From positions 78,344,450 to 78,408,449 of the forward strand of contig OZ020269.1 of the NCBI GenBank assembly GCA_963971225.1: a DNA stretch of 64,000 bases. The letters are read 5' to 3'. The stretch comes from Melieria omissa. Lineage: Eukaryota > Arthropoda > Insecta > Diptera > Ulidiidae. The notes beneath the pieces are model-generated. The model saw only the letters and a list, made by a program, of their open reading frames with translations, made no database searches and had not been told where the DNA came from. Shown piece after piece: positions 22,118 through 33,001 of this stretch; position 1 is the first letter of the stretch, and the number at the start of each line of letters is the position of its first letter. A program made the translations under genes and the position numbers.

Positions 22118-22503
22118 CATATATGTAATACTTCTATATTGGCACTAACGTATCTTCACAATGTGATTTCATTCGGAAATCAAAGGGAGACAAGCGATGA
22201 GACAGAAAACACGAAATTTTGTGAATGTATTTCTATGCGTGTATACATGTGCACTTCTACACATGAACAACTGTGAAACTGCTCCAGGGGCGGTCGAAGA
22301 AATTTCAGTTAATTTCGACAAATTTTTATTTTTTTCCAGTCATTTTTTTTCCCGCCTGAACGCACCTGACTTTTTTGCCACTTTTGACAGCTGTCAGAGT
22401 ACATTCGTTTATCGCTTTCTCGCTCATATTTCACTATTGCTGTACTGTGATGTTGGCGAATGTACTTTGAGCTTAGTGCCAATATAGAAGTATTACATAT
22501 ATG
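22118..22503. mobile_element. MITE with perfect 31-bp TIRs and 8-bp target duplication
   Basis: The left TIR starts CATATATGTAATACTTCTAT (22118-22148) and is perfectly inverted at 22473-22503. GGCAAAGC is repeated exactly at 22110-22117 and 22504-22511. The TIR length, the CA start and the 8-bp duplication are P-element traits, though the TIR sequence differs from the P-like element at 11589. There is no coding capacity. Confidence 0.88.
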
Positions 22504-23093
22504 GGCAAAGCAGTTCAGAATTATTAACAGTGCAAGGAATCCAGAAATATATATATCAAAACCCCATTTGTATGTGTCGAATGTAAAATCTCAATGTGGT
22601 ATAGTCATGATACTGCATTATATTGTTGAAATAATTGCATTGGTCAAGCAGCTGAAGTAGATCCATAAGTAACGTATTTTACATTTATACATTTTTTTTA
22701 TTTTTTTGCTTTACTGCCGTATTTTTTTAATTTCAAAATTAACTCATTAAAGTTGAAACTCGCTATTTACTTAATTATTCTAGTATATTTTCACCGTTTT
22801 ACGTAAAAATAATGTAGACAAGCAAAAGAAATCATTGTATTCACACTTTCTGGTTTTTTTATATCCTTAACAACAATCCTCGACTATCATCTTGTTTACA
22901 TTATGGTCTGGCCAGATCATGGGAGGTTCAGTTATTAGGTTTTAAGTGGGTGATTACAGAAGCGACAAAGCAAATAGTAAAAATGTTTCACAATTCCATA
23001 TTGTTATAGCAAATTGCATGAGTGAATTCTCCGACCAAGGGGGGGATCCATCCCCCTAATCCCCCCCCCCCTGGGGACGCCACTGGTTTGGTG

Positions 23094-23506
23094 TTATTAC
23101 AGTTTGGTTCTATAAATTATGACTTGCTTGTTTGGCGTTTGGAGCGCTAAAAAAACGTTTTGCCATGTTGGGATGGAGAGTCATAAAATTCACCAAAATT
23201 TCATATTAGCTCAGTTTTTTGTGCGGACATTTTGCTGCACTTTTCCTGCAATTATTTTGTTGTAATATTCAATGACGTAAACTCAGGAATTCAAATATTT
23301 TATCCGTTAGATGCACACCAAACGAACAAAGTATTCGAATTTCGAGCGACTTTGACAAACAAATTCGGAATATGTGGTGCAGAATATCCGCAAGTATGGT
23401 ATGAAAACCGACAATCGAAAATGAAAAACCAAAAGGAAGAAATGTGTTTAGCTGTTACGAAAAATAATTTTCCGAAAATTAACTTGCGAATCGACTTATG
23501 TACATA
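23094..23506. other. No feature recognised
   Basis: An open stretch of 91 codons on the plus strand (23232-23507) shows no motif I can name and is probably chance. Confidence 0.4.
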
Positions 23507-23514
23507 AAGCACTA

Positions 23515-23847
23515 ATAATAATAATAATAATTGATTGGCACGACAGCCCGCTTACGCGAGACTAAGGCCTAGCTTCCCGCAACCACCCGTGTTGTGCGTG
23601 TGAATTTGTACGCGGGTGGAAAGGACCTACAGTTTTATGCCGGTTCCGAACGGCAGGTTGGGAGCTTTTTCATAGGCAATTTTTACTCTCAGAGGTTTGC
23701 CATTTCCAGCTGAGAGGACAGCCACCGAAAGAGAAAACGAGTTTCCCGTTATTTTTTTTTAGGTGTTACTACATGCAGTGTTCGAACTTGCGTCGCTCTG
23801 CATTCGACTCGTTGGACCGCGCACTAACCAACTGAGCCACGGCGGCT
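23515..23847 (-). mobile_element. tRNA-derived SINE, family A, copy 2
   Basis: Same body and head as copy 1, with an (ATA)n tail at 23515-23531. TAAAGCAC occurs at 23507-23514 and 23863-23870. The right copy is separated from the head by CTGTTCACTCAAAATTG, itself duplicated at 23846-23862 and 23870-23886. Confidence 0.9.
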
Positions 23848-23938
23848 GTTCACTCAAAATTGTAAAGCACTGTTCACTCAAAATTGGTCTTGAAAAAACA
23901 AGCACACGGTAATATTCTATAGCTTAACAATTTTATGT

Positions 23939-24319
23939 TTAATTTGAATGTATGAATTTGCGGGCATTTCTCTTGATGCTGTCCATTACTCGTTGAACAT
24001 CCGATCTATTGACCTCGGCAGCAAACTTGTTCCACTTAACAATCATTGATCCTGCATTTTTGATAGCACCACCATTCCTGCGTATTTTGTTTTCAACAAT
24101 AACCCAATATTTTTCGATTGGGCGTAAATTTGGGCAATTTGGTGGTTTGCTATCTTTCGGCACTACATCGACACTATTGGCTTGATACCAATTCATTGTT
24201 GCCTGTGAATAATGAATGCTCGCCAAATCTGGCCAAAACTTTACTGAAGAACGATGATGATCAATAAAAGGCAGTAAAAGTTTAAACAAGCATTCTTTTC
24301 TGTATACTTCGGACGTCAT
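23939..24319 (-). pseudogene. C-terminal half of a Tc1-like transposase
   Basis: 126 residues. FWPDLASIHYS (residues ~28-38) holds the second catalytic Asp, and KPPNCPNLRPIEKYWVIVEN (residues ~58-77) is the conserved Tc1-like block around the third acidic residue. The remainder, to RKFIHSN, is the usual short C-terminal helix region. It starts within the gene because the mariner inserted upstream. Confidence 0.75.
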
Positions 24320-24421
24320 AGCGTTAAAGCCACATATGTCCTAGTCTTCAGACCACAGCTGCAAATAGCTTCCCAAATCATCACTTTTTTTGGCGAATTT
24401 ATCAATTTTTTTGTATTAATA

Positions 24422-25367
24422 CCTTGTGACCGAAAAGCTTCCGGAAATTTTAAATAAAACGCAAAATTCTTAATCTTCATCAATATTTATTTTATCTCCT
24501 TCAAAATATGCTCCATTAGAAGCGATACACATATGCCAACTTTTCTTCCAATCATCAAAACATTTTTTATAGGCGCTTTCCGGTATGGCTTTGAGTTCCC
24601 TCTGCGAATTCTGTTTTACGTCTTCTATGGATTCAAAACGCGTTCCTCTGAGTGGTAATTTGAGTTTGGGAAACAGGAAAAAGTCACACGGTGCAAGATC
24701 AGGTGAATACGGTGGCTTTTCGATGGTATTTATTGAATGTTTGGCCTTAAAATCGTTGATAATGTTGGCTCGGTGCGAGGGAGCATTATCGTCATGAAAC
24801 ATCCATGAATTATCCTTCCACAATTGAGGCCGTTTACGGCGGATATTTTCACGCAAACGTCTTAAAACAGTCAAATAATAGTCTTTACCGACTGTTTGTC
24901 CTTCAGGGACGAATGCATGATGCACCACACCACGAATATCGAAGAAAACAATCAGCATTACCTTGATTTTCGAGCGACTTTGGCGTGGTTTTTTCGGTTT
25001 CGGCTCGTCTTTTCCTCTCCATTCCGATGATTGTTGGCTTGTTTGCATGTCGTACTCGTAGACCCATGTCTCGTCACCAGTTATGATGCGTTCCATGAAA
25101 GTTGGATCGGAATTGGCACGATCAAGCACGTCCAAAGAGACCTGTTCACGGTAATCATTTTGAAGAAAATTCTCAACAAAATCGCAACGCACTACTGAGG
25201 TGAACGGGTTTCAACAGCTGCCGTAAACAAACTGTCTGACAGATCGCGCTCATTTTTGGCAGAGTAATTAAGGACAGTGCTACCAACCTACAGAAACTTA
25301 AAATATCGAAAAATATACAGCGCGCGAATTTTAAATGAGAATTTCCGGAAACTTTTCGGTCACAATG
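24422..25367 (-). mobile_element. Mariner nested in the Tc1-like element, N-terminal deletion
   Basis: The ends CCTTGTGACCGAAAAGCTTC and (inverse) CATTGTGACCGAAAAGTTTC lie between TA at 24420-24421 and 25368-25369. The element is 946 bp against the usual ~1.3 kb. About 340 bp coding for the DNA-binding half are missing between the 5' leader (25193-25340) and the ORF. Confidence 0.88.
24470..25192 (-). CDS. Mariner transposase lacking its DNA-binding domain
   Basis: 240 residues with the whole catalytic domain: D40 (IITGDETWVYEYD), D135 (MFHDDNAPSHR) and D170 (YSPDLAPCDFF). Exactly 34 residues separate D135 and D170, the D,D34D signature of mariner. The N-terminal ~110 residues with two helix-turn-helix units are absent; the ORF starts MRCDFVENFLQNDYREQ near the normal domain border. 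The C-terminus (GAYFEGDKINIDED) is normal. Without TIR recognition it should not transpose itself. It is classed as CDS only because the frame is open; expression is unproven. Confidence 0.85.
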   Translation of the reverse strand: MRCDFVENFLQNDYREQVSLDVLDRANSDPTFMERIITGDETWVYEYDMQTSQQSSEWRGKDEPKPKKPRQSRSKIKVMLIVFFDIRGVVHHAFVPEGQTVGKDYYLTVLRRLRENIRRKRPQLWKDNSWMFHDDNAPSHRANIINDFKAKHSINTIEKPPYSPDLAPCDFFLFPKLKLPLRGTRFESIEDVKQNSQRELKAIPESAYKKCFDDWKKSWHMCIASNGAYFEGDKINIDED

Positions 25368-26033
25368 TATTTTGAAGAAACATCGCCCCGTTTCTTTGAA
25401 GCATAAAACTTTTGTCCTGTGAGTTGTTTAAAGTCAAGTTGAACATAGGTTTCATCATCCATTATAACACACCAATTAAATTTGGTCAAAATGTTGTCAT
25501 AAAGTTTACGAGCGTGTCTTTTTGCTATTACATTTTGATTATCTGACCGATTTGGGAATTTAATAGCTCGATAGGATTTCAGTCCTGCTGTAAGGCATAT
25601 TCGCCTAGCTGTGATAAGCTAGTTCCAAGTTTTTTAGCGCGATCATTGTCAGATAAGCCGGGATTCGTCTTAATTGAGGCTAAAACACTTCTTTTTAGTT
25701 TTGAGTAATTGTTTGTATTTTTGTAATTGTTTTTTTTCTTTCAAGGCTCAGGGTATCCTTGAATCGTTTTTACTCTGCAAACAGTAGTTTTGGACAAGTT
25801 TAATGTTTTAGCAGTTTTTGATCCTGACCATGTCGGAGTTTCCACAAATTTGTTCATAATTAATTTCCGAGCAGAAAACTCAATCGCGAATAAAACTCAC
25901 TAATAAAAAGCTAGTTTTACAAAATTTTAACCTGATAACGGTACATTCATTGCCTACTGATACGAACTTACTTTTTTAATACATTCCAAAAATGACTCTG
26001 TAGGGATTGCTGGAGTGCGCTGGAGTGAACAGT

Positions 26034-26947
26034 TACCCCCAAGTACTCTGTTTTGTGAAGACTTATCTCTAATTATTAGATATTAAGTTTTTTATTTCTC
26101 TATTTCAAATAGCCTTGAGATCCCAAGTTGGTAAAAATATCGCAGTTCTATTTCTTTTACTTCTGAAAACACCCCTGAACTATTCAATTTAGTAATGCGA
26201 TGCGATTATGTACGAGACTATTTTATTAAGAACAGACCATACACATACATTAGTATATGTGAAAGTGAGCTCCTCGAGGCGACTCGTATGAAAGCTTATG
26301 CAAAATAGTCTAATAAATTTTGAACAATTGACATCATAGCTCCAATTTCATTTGCATTCAACGAAGTGGTGAATTCTTGGGGCTGTATACAAATTCTCCA
26401 AAACCTTAAAATTTAATCAAATGCAAATTTACCGCAGTAATAGCTTGCCGCTCTGCTTCACCACTTTTGACAAAAGCCGACAGAAGAAACTTAATTAAGC
26501 AGGAATCTCATGGGGAGCTCTTAATTATCACATTATATCTTTTTTCTCCAACACAGAAAGATAAACAAGTTTGGTTCATTCATATGTATGTACATGTGCG
26601 CTAAGGCTGCGAATCCTTGCGCATTTTTTAACCCTGGATTTTTTGAGATTTCAAAACGTTATCCCGGAATTTAGAACTCAAAAACAAATTTACTAGGCAT
26701 TTGTTTAAGTATGAAAAATTGAAATTCGTCTCACAACGTGCTGCATATGTAATTCTGATTTTAAAATTTGTGCGTCAATACAAATAAAATAATAAATGAA
26801 ATAAAATAATATTTTAAAAACAAATCCAATTTATTAACAGTGCAATTAAATTTTTGTTAACAAAAAAAAAAAGCCATATATGTATATTTATTAGTGTCCG
26901 ACCGCAACAACTTTTTTGGGCCGAAACCGAATTTCGGTTTTTTTATA
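26034..26947. other. No gene recognised
   Basis: AT-rich with scattered short ORFs. GGCCGAAACCGAATTTCGG at about 26918-26937 contains a small palindrome (CCGAAA/TTTCGG), and related GCCGAAACCGAAC lies across the LTR at about 27393. Confidence 0.45.
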
Positions 26948-26951
26948 ATAT

Positions 26952-27385
26952 TGATACGATGAGAAATTCTGTGCCGCACTGTACAGAAATGCTTTTCTCC
27001 GCACGAATGTTTTCCAAGCATACTTTTAGGCATGCACTGTGAAGTACAGCAAAACTGTTATAAATTCGCTTGGTATAGTCCGATATGGCAAGGATGGTTC
27101 TCGAAGAAATGGGCTGTGCGAGAATGGTCGAGCGCTTTCCAATTAGAAGTGCAAGAAACTTCGGCGCGATAAGAAAAGTGGTATAAAAGCAGCAGTGGCA
27201 GCGCAAGGGGTGGAGTCTGTGTTAAGCAAGCAAAGTGGTAACAAGTGTAGATACAAGCGAAGTGTGAATTCTGTAAATAAAGCGATTGTTAGTTTTGACT
27301 ACGTTGCGCCGGATAACTGAAGTTGTTTTATTTTCAAATACAATCAAAACGAACCGTCGATAACGAACTGGGGAAATTCGTAACA
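26952..27385 (+). mobile_element. Probable solo LTR
   Basis: 434 bp starting TG (TGATACGATG) and ending CA (ATTCGTAACA), flanked by ATAT at 26948-26951 and 27386-27389, a 4-bp duplication as in Gypsy-type integration. It has a TATA box (GGTATAAAAGCAG, about 27180) and a downstream AATAAAG (about 27275), as expected for an LTR promoter and poly(A) signal. No internal retroviral coding region adjoins it and no second LTR is in the window, so recombination to a solo LTR is the simplest explanation. The superfamily is tentative. Confidence 0.65.
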
Positions 27386-27835
27386 ATATTCAGCCGAAAC
27401 CGAACCTTTCTAGTTGAAAGAAATATTACCTTATCAAGGATTTCTTTTTCAACAAACGAATTTTACTTTAAGTAAATAAAGAACAAACCTAATATAAATA
27501 AATAATTCCTTATTAATAAAAACAATTTTTTCATTTAAAAAAAAAAACAAACATGTTTTTTATAAAGTTTTTTATAAATAAATTCGCGTAAGTCTTCAAA
27601 ACAATTTTCATTCATACTGTTTTTAATGTCACAAACTTTTCCACGAAAACTATTTATGTCCATTTCACTTGACAGATTTGTAATTTGAGATATGTAATCT
27701 TAAAATATTCCACTCCACGAAAGCAATAATGCCAGACGGGTCATTTTCAAGGCTTGCCAGACATTTCTTCAGGATTTTGTGGAATGAATGTGTTTTAACA
27801 ACTTTCCTCTGAAAAATCTACCAAATAGAAACCAA
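27386..27835. other. No gene recognised
   Basis: AT-rich, with poly-A and AAAT runs. I see nothing else. Confidence 0.45.
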
Positions 27836-27867
27836 TTCTACCATTCTAATAATTTAATAATTGACTG

Positions 27868-29431
27868 CAATGATAACATGATGCGAAACTGAGAGGATTG
27901 ACGAAATTTTGTCGTTTTTTTTGGTCACACGAACACAATCCGTGTGAGCTGAAAAGAAAATCGTCAACCCTGCCAGCTTTCTCTCTTTGTGGAACAATTC
28001 GTATTGTAGCAAGCAGCTGACTTACAAATTTGTTCCTAACGCGGGGTTGCAATTTTTATGTACTTGTAAAAAAGTATGTTCGCAAATGATCAAAATTATT
28101 TAATTTAAATGAAAATGTTAGGGAAAAGTTGTAATATGCAGAGATATAAAGATGTAAAAAAGAAATCCTTATTTCTTTGTGCATATGTAAAAACTAATAA
28201 TAACTAATTTGCATTTTCCGAACCACCACTGAGGCAATACGGCGCGTTACCGATTTTTTTTTAACGATTTTGTAACATTTTAACAATTTTTTTAACAATG
28301 ATTTCAGAGAGGAACAAATAAAAAAAATGTATTTAATGCGTTTGTTTCCCAATTCGAAAAAACACGGACTAAACGGACCACAAAAACCAGAAGTAGCCGA
28401 AACTAATAAATGTCGGACAGTAAACAATTTATGTTTATAAGTATAGTCTGCTACTTCGCGATTATAAAATCGTATCAGAAAACATATGTATATATATGCA
28501 TATATCTATATTATATTATAATTGCGACAGCCATATTTTGCTATCCCTTTTTATACGGGTGCGCATATCATATATACATATATTATATATACATATACAT
28601 ATATGCGCATATCATATATACATATATTATATAAGTTAGCAACGACAATGTTTGAAGCGAAAATAATCAAAAATACCAGTCAGCAACGATGAATATTCGA
28701 AGTTAAAATAAACAAAACACCACCAGCAAGCAAATATGCTGACAATGCGTCTGGGAAGCAAAAAATGCAATTCCCAGAATATTGTGGTGCCACCAACGCT
28801 GTTGGAGCGGCTAGCAGCTTTCGGTTTACTTACTTGAAATTCATTCCGTTTTTGAATCTCAAATAAAGAGGAGCATAGCTCTGTTTAATTTTTATTTAAT
28901 AAAAAGTAAATTTTTATTTAACTTATATACGTATACATATATACATATACATATATATATCACACATATATATATGTATATATAATATGCGCACCCGTAT
29001 AAAAAGGGATAGCAAAATATGGCTGTCGCAATTATCGCAAAAACTCCTCTGGAGCTTTCATCAAATTCACATTTCATTCAAATTTCACGAATAAAATTCA
29101 ATAAAAGCTGAATAAAAAATGTGTTAAACACGTATTAAAACACTTTTGACTGGTTTTCGGGAAATATTGTAATTTTTTAATCACTTTTCTTCCAAAAGAT
29201 TACATAGTTACAAAGAAATTAAAATTGATTTTCCAATGTTTAAAAAATTGAAAGTAAACGCAACCCTCGCCATGGCCCTTGTATGGGAAATCAACAGTAC
29301 GGTTCTGTGCAACCCCCGGGTCTGATGTTTGGCAAAATCAACCCTAAGGTCTGATGTTATCGGTGTATTAGTGCGGATTTTGAGTATGTATTGTGGTCGA
29401 GCGCTCTCAGTTTCGCATCATGTTATCATTG
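27868..29431. mobile_element. DNA element with 28-bp TIRs and 8-bp duplication inside a SINE
   Basis: The TIR CAATGATAACATGATGCGAA... (28 bp, perfect) is at both ends, and ATTGACTG is repeated exactly at 27860-27867 and 29432-29439. The CA start and 8-bp duplication fit P or hAT elements; the TIR has some resemblance to the known P-element end (CATGATG...). I see no transposase. GCGGGGTTGCAA (28040) and the inverse-like CGCAACCCTCG (29259) are subterminal. Confidence 0.85.
28518..29035. mobile_element. Nested element with perfect 51-bp TIRs
   Basis: 28518-28568 and 28985-29035 are perfect inverted copies over 51 bp (outer ATAATTGCGACAGCCATATT, inner GGTGCGCATAT). AT/ACAT microsatellite sits just inside both repeats. 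The ~260-bp core near 28640-28900 has no ORF of note. No clear target duplication was found. Confidence 0.8.
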
Positions 29432-29751
29432 ATTGACTGGCACGACAGCCCGCTTACGCGAGACTAAGGCCTAGCTTCCCGCAACCACCCGTGTTGTGCG
29501 TGTGAATTTGTACGCGGGTGGAAGGGACCTACAGTTTTATGCCGGTTCCGAACGGCAGGTTGGGAGCTTTTTCATAGGCAATTTTTACTCTCAGAGGTTT
29601 GCCATTTCCAGCTGAGAGGACAGCCACCGAAAGAGAAAACGAGTTTCCCGTTATTTTTTTTTAGGTGTTACTACATGCAGAATTCGAACTGGCGTCGCTT
29701 GGACCGCGCACTAACCAACTGAGCCACGGCGGCTGCCGTTCTACCATTCTA

Positions 29752-30335
29752 CCAAAACTAAAAATTGGAAATAAAATAACCAAATTCGGTAGAATTCTAC
29801 CAAAACCGCAACAATGCGGAGACCGTCGTGCTGATGCCGCTTACAATATGTATTTTTAAACAGTATTTGCTGCAAATCGATGGAGATTGCTGCAACTGGA
29901 TTGCTCAGTTATCGCTTGGATATTACAATTCCAAATCAAATTTGCTTACTCCAAGAAATTTTTGTAACTTCTAGCCAGCAAGAAGAAGAACAAGATGAGC
30001 AAATTCAAATTCCAATTCAATTTTGAAATCAGCTGCTTCTCTCTTTAACCCTTTTGTCTACACCACTTTTTTTGTGTATTGTGAATGTAACAAGTCATAA
30101 AAGTTAAAAACTTGAAAGTTTTAATAAATTTCTGTTTCTTTTATTTTTTGGAATGTTCGCCTTTTGAATGTTGTTATTGCTTTTATTTACCGAAAAATGT
30201 TCACAAATGTACTATTGACAAACTTAATGACATTTTTGAAATCTTTTTTTTTTTGGGGGGGAAAAGTTGATAAATATTATTGATTTTCAATTCGATCTTA
30301 AGGAAATTGAATCGTAAAATTATTTATTTACTTAC
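29752..30335. other. No gene recognised
   Basis: TTAACCCTTTTGTCTACACC at 30045 resembles the start of the TTAA elements, but no matching right end was found. Otherwise AT-rich, with a T/G run at 30246. Confidence 0.4.
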
Positions 30336-30550
30336 TTACTTACTTAACTGGCCATAACAGCCCGTTACCGGGTTACAGTTGCTCACAGCAAGAGATGATA
30401 GCGCGTCCTCAAATTGGTCCCTCCATCGGGGACATGGTCTCCCTCTTCGCCTTCGACCTCCAACTACCTCGTCGAACAGACATAAAGACATGGGTAAGTT
30501 GAATAAGTAGCCGCTAAATATTGATTCGCTGTGCTACGTCAATGTCTTTA
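30336..30550 (-). pseudogene. LINE 3'-end fragment, same family as 44056-45422
   Basis: Begins with a (CTTA)n tail and AACTGGCCATAACAGCCCG, then follows the 44-kb copy through GACCTCCAAC and GCTACGTC with many substitutions and gaps. Only the last ~60 codons and the short 3' UTR are represented. Confidence 0.75.
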
Positions 30551-30905
30551 AACATATACACGAAGGCTTTCCCCCCTGCGCTTTCTTCAATTCTCTTTTG
30601 AAGTTGCTGCGTAAATCTTCATGCATTTACATGAAGACTTTTTACTTGCAAATTTGCTTGCCTTTTTTTGACGTTTAAGCGGCCAATCTTCTTTCATTCA
30701 CATTTTCGCGTAGTTTTTGATATTCTCATTATTCAAAGAAAAATGGATTTAAACAAAGAATAAATATTTTAAAACTCACTGAAATGGCAAATAGGCACTG
30801 CTCAAATTGAAATAATAGGGAAGATGTAAATATAATTGTTAGCAAAACGTCCGACCGGTTTTTGGGAACATTTATTACAAACCTGGATATCGGGATTGAT
30901 TGATT

Positions 30906-31005
30906 ACACCGTGCGACAAAAATAAAAAAATTCCAAAACACACCAAAAAATCGGTATACGAGTATACCGATTTCTTCGTGTGTAAAATTTGTTGTCGCAC
31001 GGTGT
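30906..31005. mobile_element. 100-bp full-length palindromic element
   Basis: The outer arms ACACCGTGCGACAA (30906-30919) and TTGTCGCACGGTGT (30992-31005) are perfect. The centre is a 12-bp stem AAATCGGTATAC/GTATACCGATTT with a 2-base loop at 30960-30961. The intervening arms pair imperfectly. It would fold into a single hairpin and is probably a minimal MITE. Confidence 0.75.
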
Positions 31006-31407
31006 TATATACTCATAAATTTATATTATATAGATTATATACTCATAAATTTTATACTCTTAAATGTTACTATAAATTTGCAAGCTTTTTGTATGAAACC
31101 ATATTTTAACAGTAAATAATTGCACTTTTAAATAGATCTGTAAAGTAAACAATATGTGGAAATGCCGATTGTTATAGGTTGCGTGTAAAGCTTCGAGATG
31201 GTTTAAGAAGTAATTGCATCCAAAGTGACAAGTAAAATATATTTTGTTGAAAATATCTGCTTAGACCACTTATGAAATTGAATTTATTTCTGAGATTAGA
31301 AGATATTGGAAGATTTTTAATATTTTGAATTAAAAGTGAAGAAGAAGCCTTAGCTTTACAAATTTTGAGAAAATATTTAAAGCGAAAATGCCTACATCAA
31401 TTATTAA

Positions 31408-31999
31408 CCCTCAGAGGCCATACCTCTTCCCAGTAACGTAAAGACCATACGGGTGCAAATCTGGTTTTCACGATTTTAATTGTTCATATGATTTGGCATA
31501 TGTGATAAATATATAAGAATCTATATTATTCTGGGGTGAAATTTTTTGGGGAATCCGAATATGCTATCAGAAAAACCGTCGGAGTAATTTAACACATACA
31601 AAAATGACAGTTTTTAAATAAACTTTTTTGACATTTTCTTTTTTGCCAAAAAATTTTACTTCTTTACAAAGAAAGATAGATCAATGAAACTTGGGGAAAA
31701 TGACAACGGATGCTTGAATAACAATAAAAAAATGACTCATTTCATAAATCATATTTTAAGTATTTTTAACAGGTCCTTGAAAAATTGGGAAATTGGGCAA
31801 ATTGGGATTTACAACACTTTTCGGTGTTCTAAGCAAATCAGCTATGGAGCGAATGATGTCGAACTTTTGCTCGATGGTTAAGCCAGTGTATCGACATAAT
31901 TCCCGTACAACACAGATGGCGCTGAAGTGCGTATTCTAGCAGAGAGAGTTATCTGAAATTTTCGGCCTGCCCGATTTGCACCCGTATGGCCTCTGAGGG
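31408..31999. mobile_element. TTAA-flanked MITE
   Basis: Perfect 16-bp TIR CCCTCAGAGGCCATAC between TTAA at 31404-31407 and 32000-32003. GGGTGCAAATC is a subterminal inverted pair (31457 and inverse 31974); the left arm carries an extra ~27 bp ending in a second CCATAC. A 65-codon open stretch (31684-31881) shows no recognisable domain. Confidence 0.9.
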
Positions 32000-32003
32000 T
32001 TAA

Positions 32004-32995
32004 TCTACATTGGAAGTTTCAATAACCTTGAGCGGGTTTTGCAAAGTTTCACCTTCCAAATGACAACAAAATCATTAAATTCTGAGACTATAAATTGTTT
32101 GAATTTTGTCCATGGAAAGAACTCCCCCACATTCAAACATTGATAGTGTAAACATTTAACACCATTAAATTTTTGATATTTAAATAGAATTGGGATCAAA
32201 AGTTGTACGCAACAATCGGTAGTGAGGACCCCTAGTCCCCTTCAAGATTCTCCTATCCCTTTCGTCTCTTATTCCTTCCCAATGGACCTAGTACAATGGT
32301 TCGAACGGACTGAGCGCTATGGGTATAAGCCACCCTTCCTGCTCACGCTCACATAATCATCATTATCATGCTTACTGCATGTTTCAATTTTCTTTAATAT
32401 TCTTAGATTATAGTTAGAAATCCTATTCATAGTTTTAATATAGCTTCAAAAAGATAGATGTGTATATAGAGTCTTATTCATAGTTAAAAACGATGTAAAA
32501 TTACATTTGTTTCTATGAAAAAATCTAGAGATTTCAATGTTCAGTTACCATACACCACAAACCTAATATTTTTTATAAAATTTGGCAATTTGACAAGACA
32601 ATTTTTGGCATGAAATGTTGATATGGTGTATTCAACATTCCAGTAAATATGGTTAATTTTTTTCTGCTGGTCCGTTTGCAATGTCAAAGGCTGGAATGTT
32701 CTCTTCCGCAGGTCTGTGCAATGCGAGAAGTTTCATTCAATACAGAATCTAATTTATATGTAACTATGTCTTGGCGTTGGCTTCGCCAACAGCCGGAGTG
32801 CTTCAAATAGAGAAATATATAATTAAATTGCGTTCGTTTAAAGTTCGTGTGCACCTCGCATAAATAACAAAACGTCTCATTAGTGCGAAATGTTGAAATT
32901 CGCTTGTTGAATGATTTACAGAGTCTGCGACTTAAATGTGCGCTACGTATCTCTTCGCTCCTATGAATACATTTTTATATATAAAAATGCGTGTT
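32004..32995. other. No gene recognised
   Basis: Mixed AT-rich sequence with a few GC-richer patches (32220-32290). No terminal repeats or coding motif seen. Confidence 0.45.
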
Positions 32996-33001
32996 TATGT
33001 G

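Larger units (their letters stand above)
19790..23085. mobile_element. hAT-like element, composite
   Basis: The TIR CAGTGGCGTCCCCAGG and its perfect inverse bound the element, and GTTTGGTG is repeated exactly at 19782-19789 and 23086-23093. An 8-bp duplication with a CAG-starting TIR is the hAT pattern. After removing the Tc1-like and 31-bp-TIR insertions about 1.9 kb remain, in which I see no hAT transposase. It is therefore a non-autonomous copy, or one whose gene is lost. Confidence 0.82.
23869..26033 (-). mobile_element. Tc1-like element split by a mariner
   Basis: Short TIR ACTGTTCACTC (23869) and GAGTGAACAGT (26023-26033). Minus-strand coding traces in order: a helix-turn-helix region with KTAKTLNLSKTTVCRVK near 25760-25820; MDDETYV near 25460, carrying the first Asp; then, beyond the mariner, the catalytic C-terminal half at 23939-24319. 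The left end is blurred by a 24-bp duplication next to the SINE. The gene is broken by stops and by the mariner. Confidence 0.7.
27849..29738 (-). mobile_element. tRNA-derived SINE, family A, copy 3, split by a 1.56-kb element
   Basis: The tail piece is 27849-27867 and the rest of the body and head 29440-29738. Host duplications TTCTACCATTCTA flank the pair at 27836-27848 and 29739-29751, proving that both halves come from one SINE insertion. Confidence 0.9.

Noticed and set aside
21321..22936. A separate TTAA element inside the hAT-like element
   Set aside because: The left end (TTAACCCTTCTGCGGG) looks right and CTGGCCAGACC is mirrored, but the right terminus does not align and its TTAA is degraded. 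Kept only as a note in the hAT finding.
30045..30300. TTAACCCTTTTGTCTACACC as another TTAA element
   Set aside because: No inverse terminus was found within 300 bp or before the LINE fragment.
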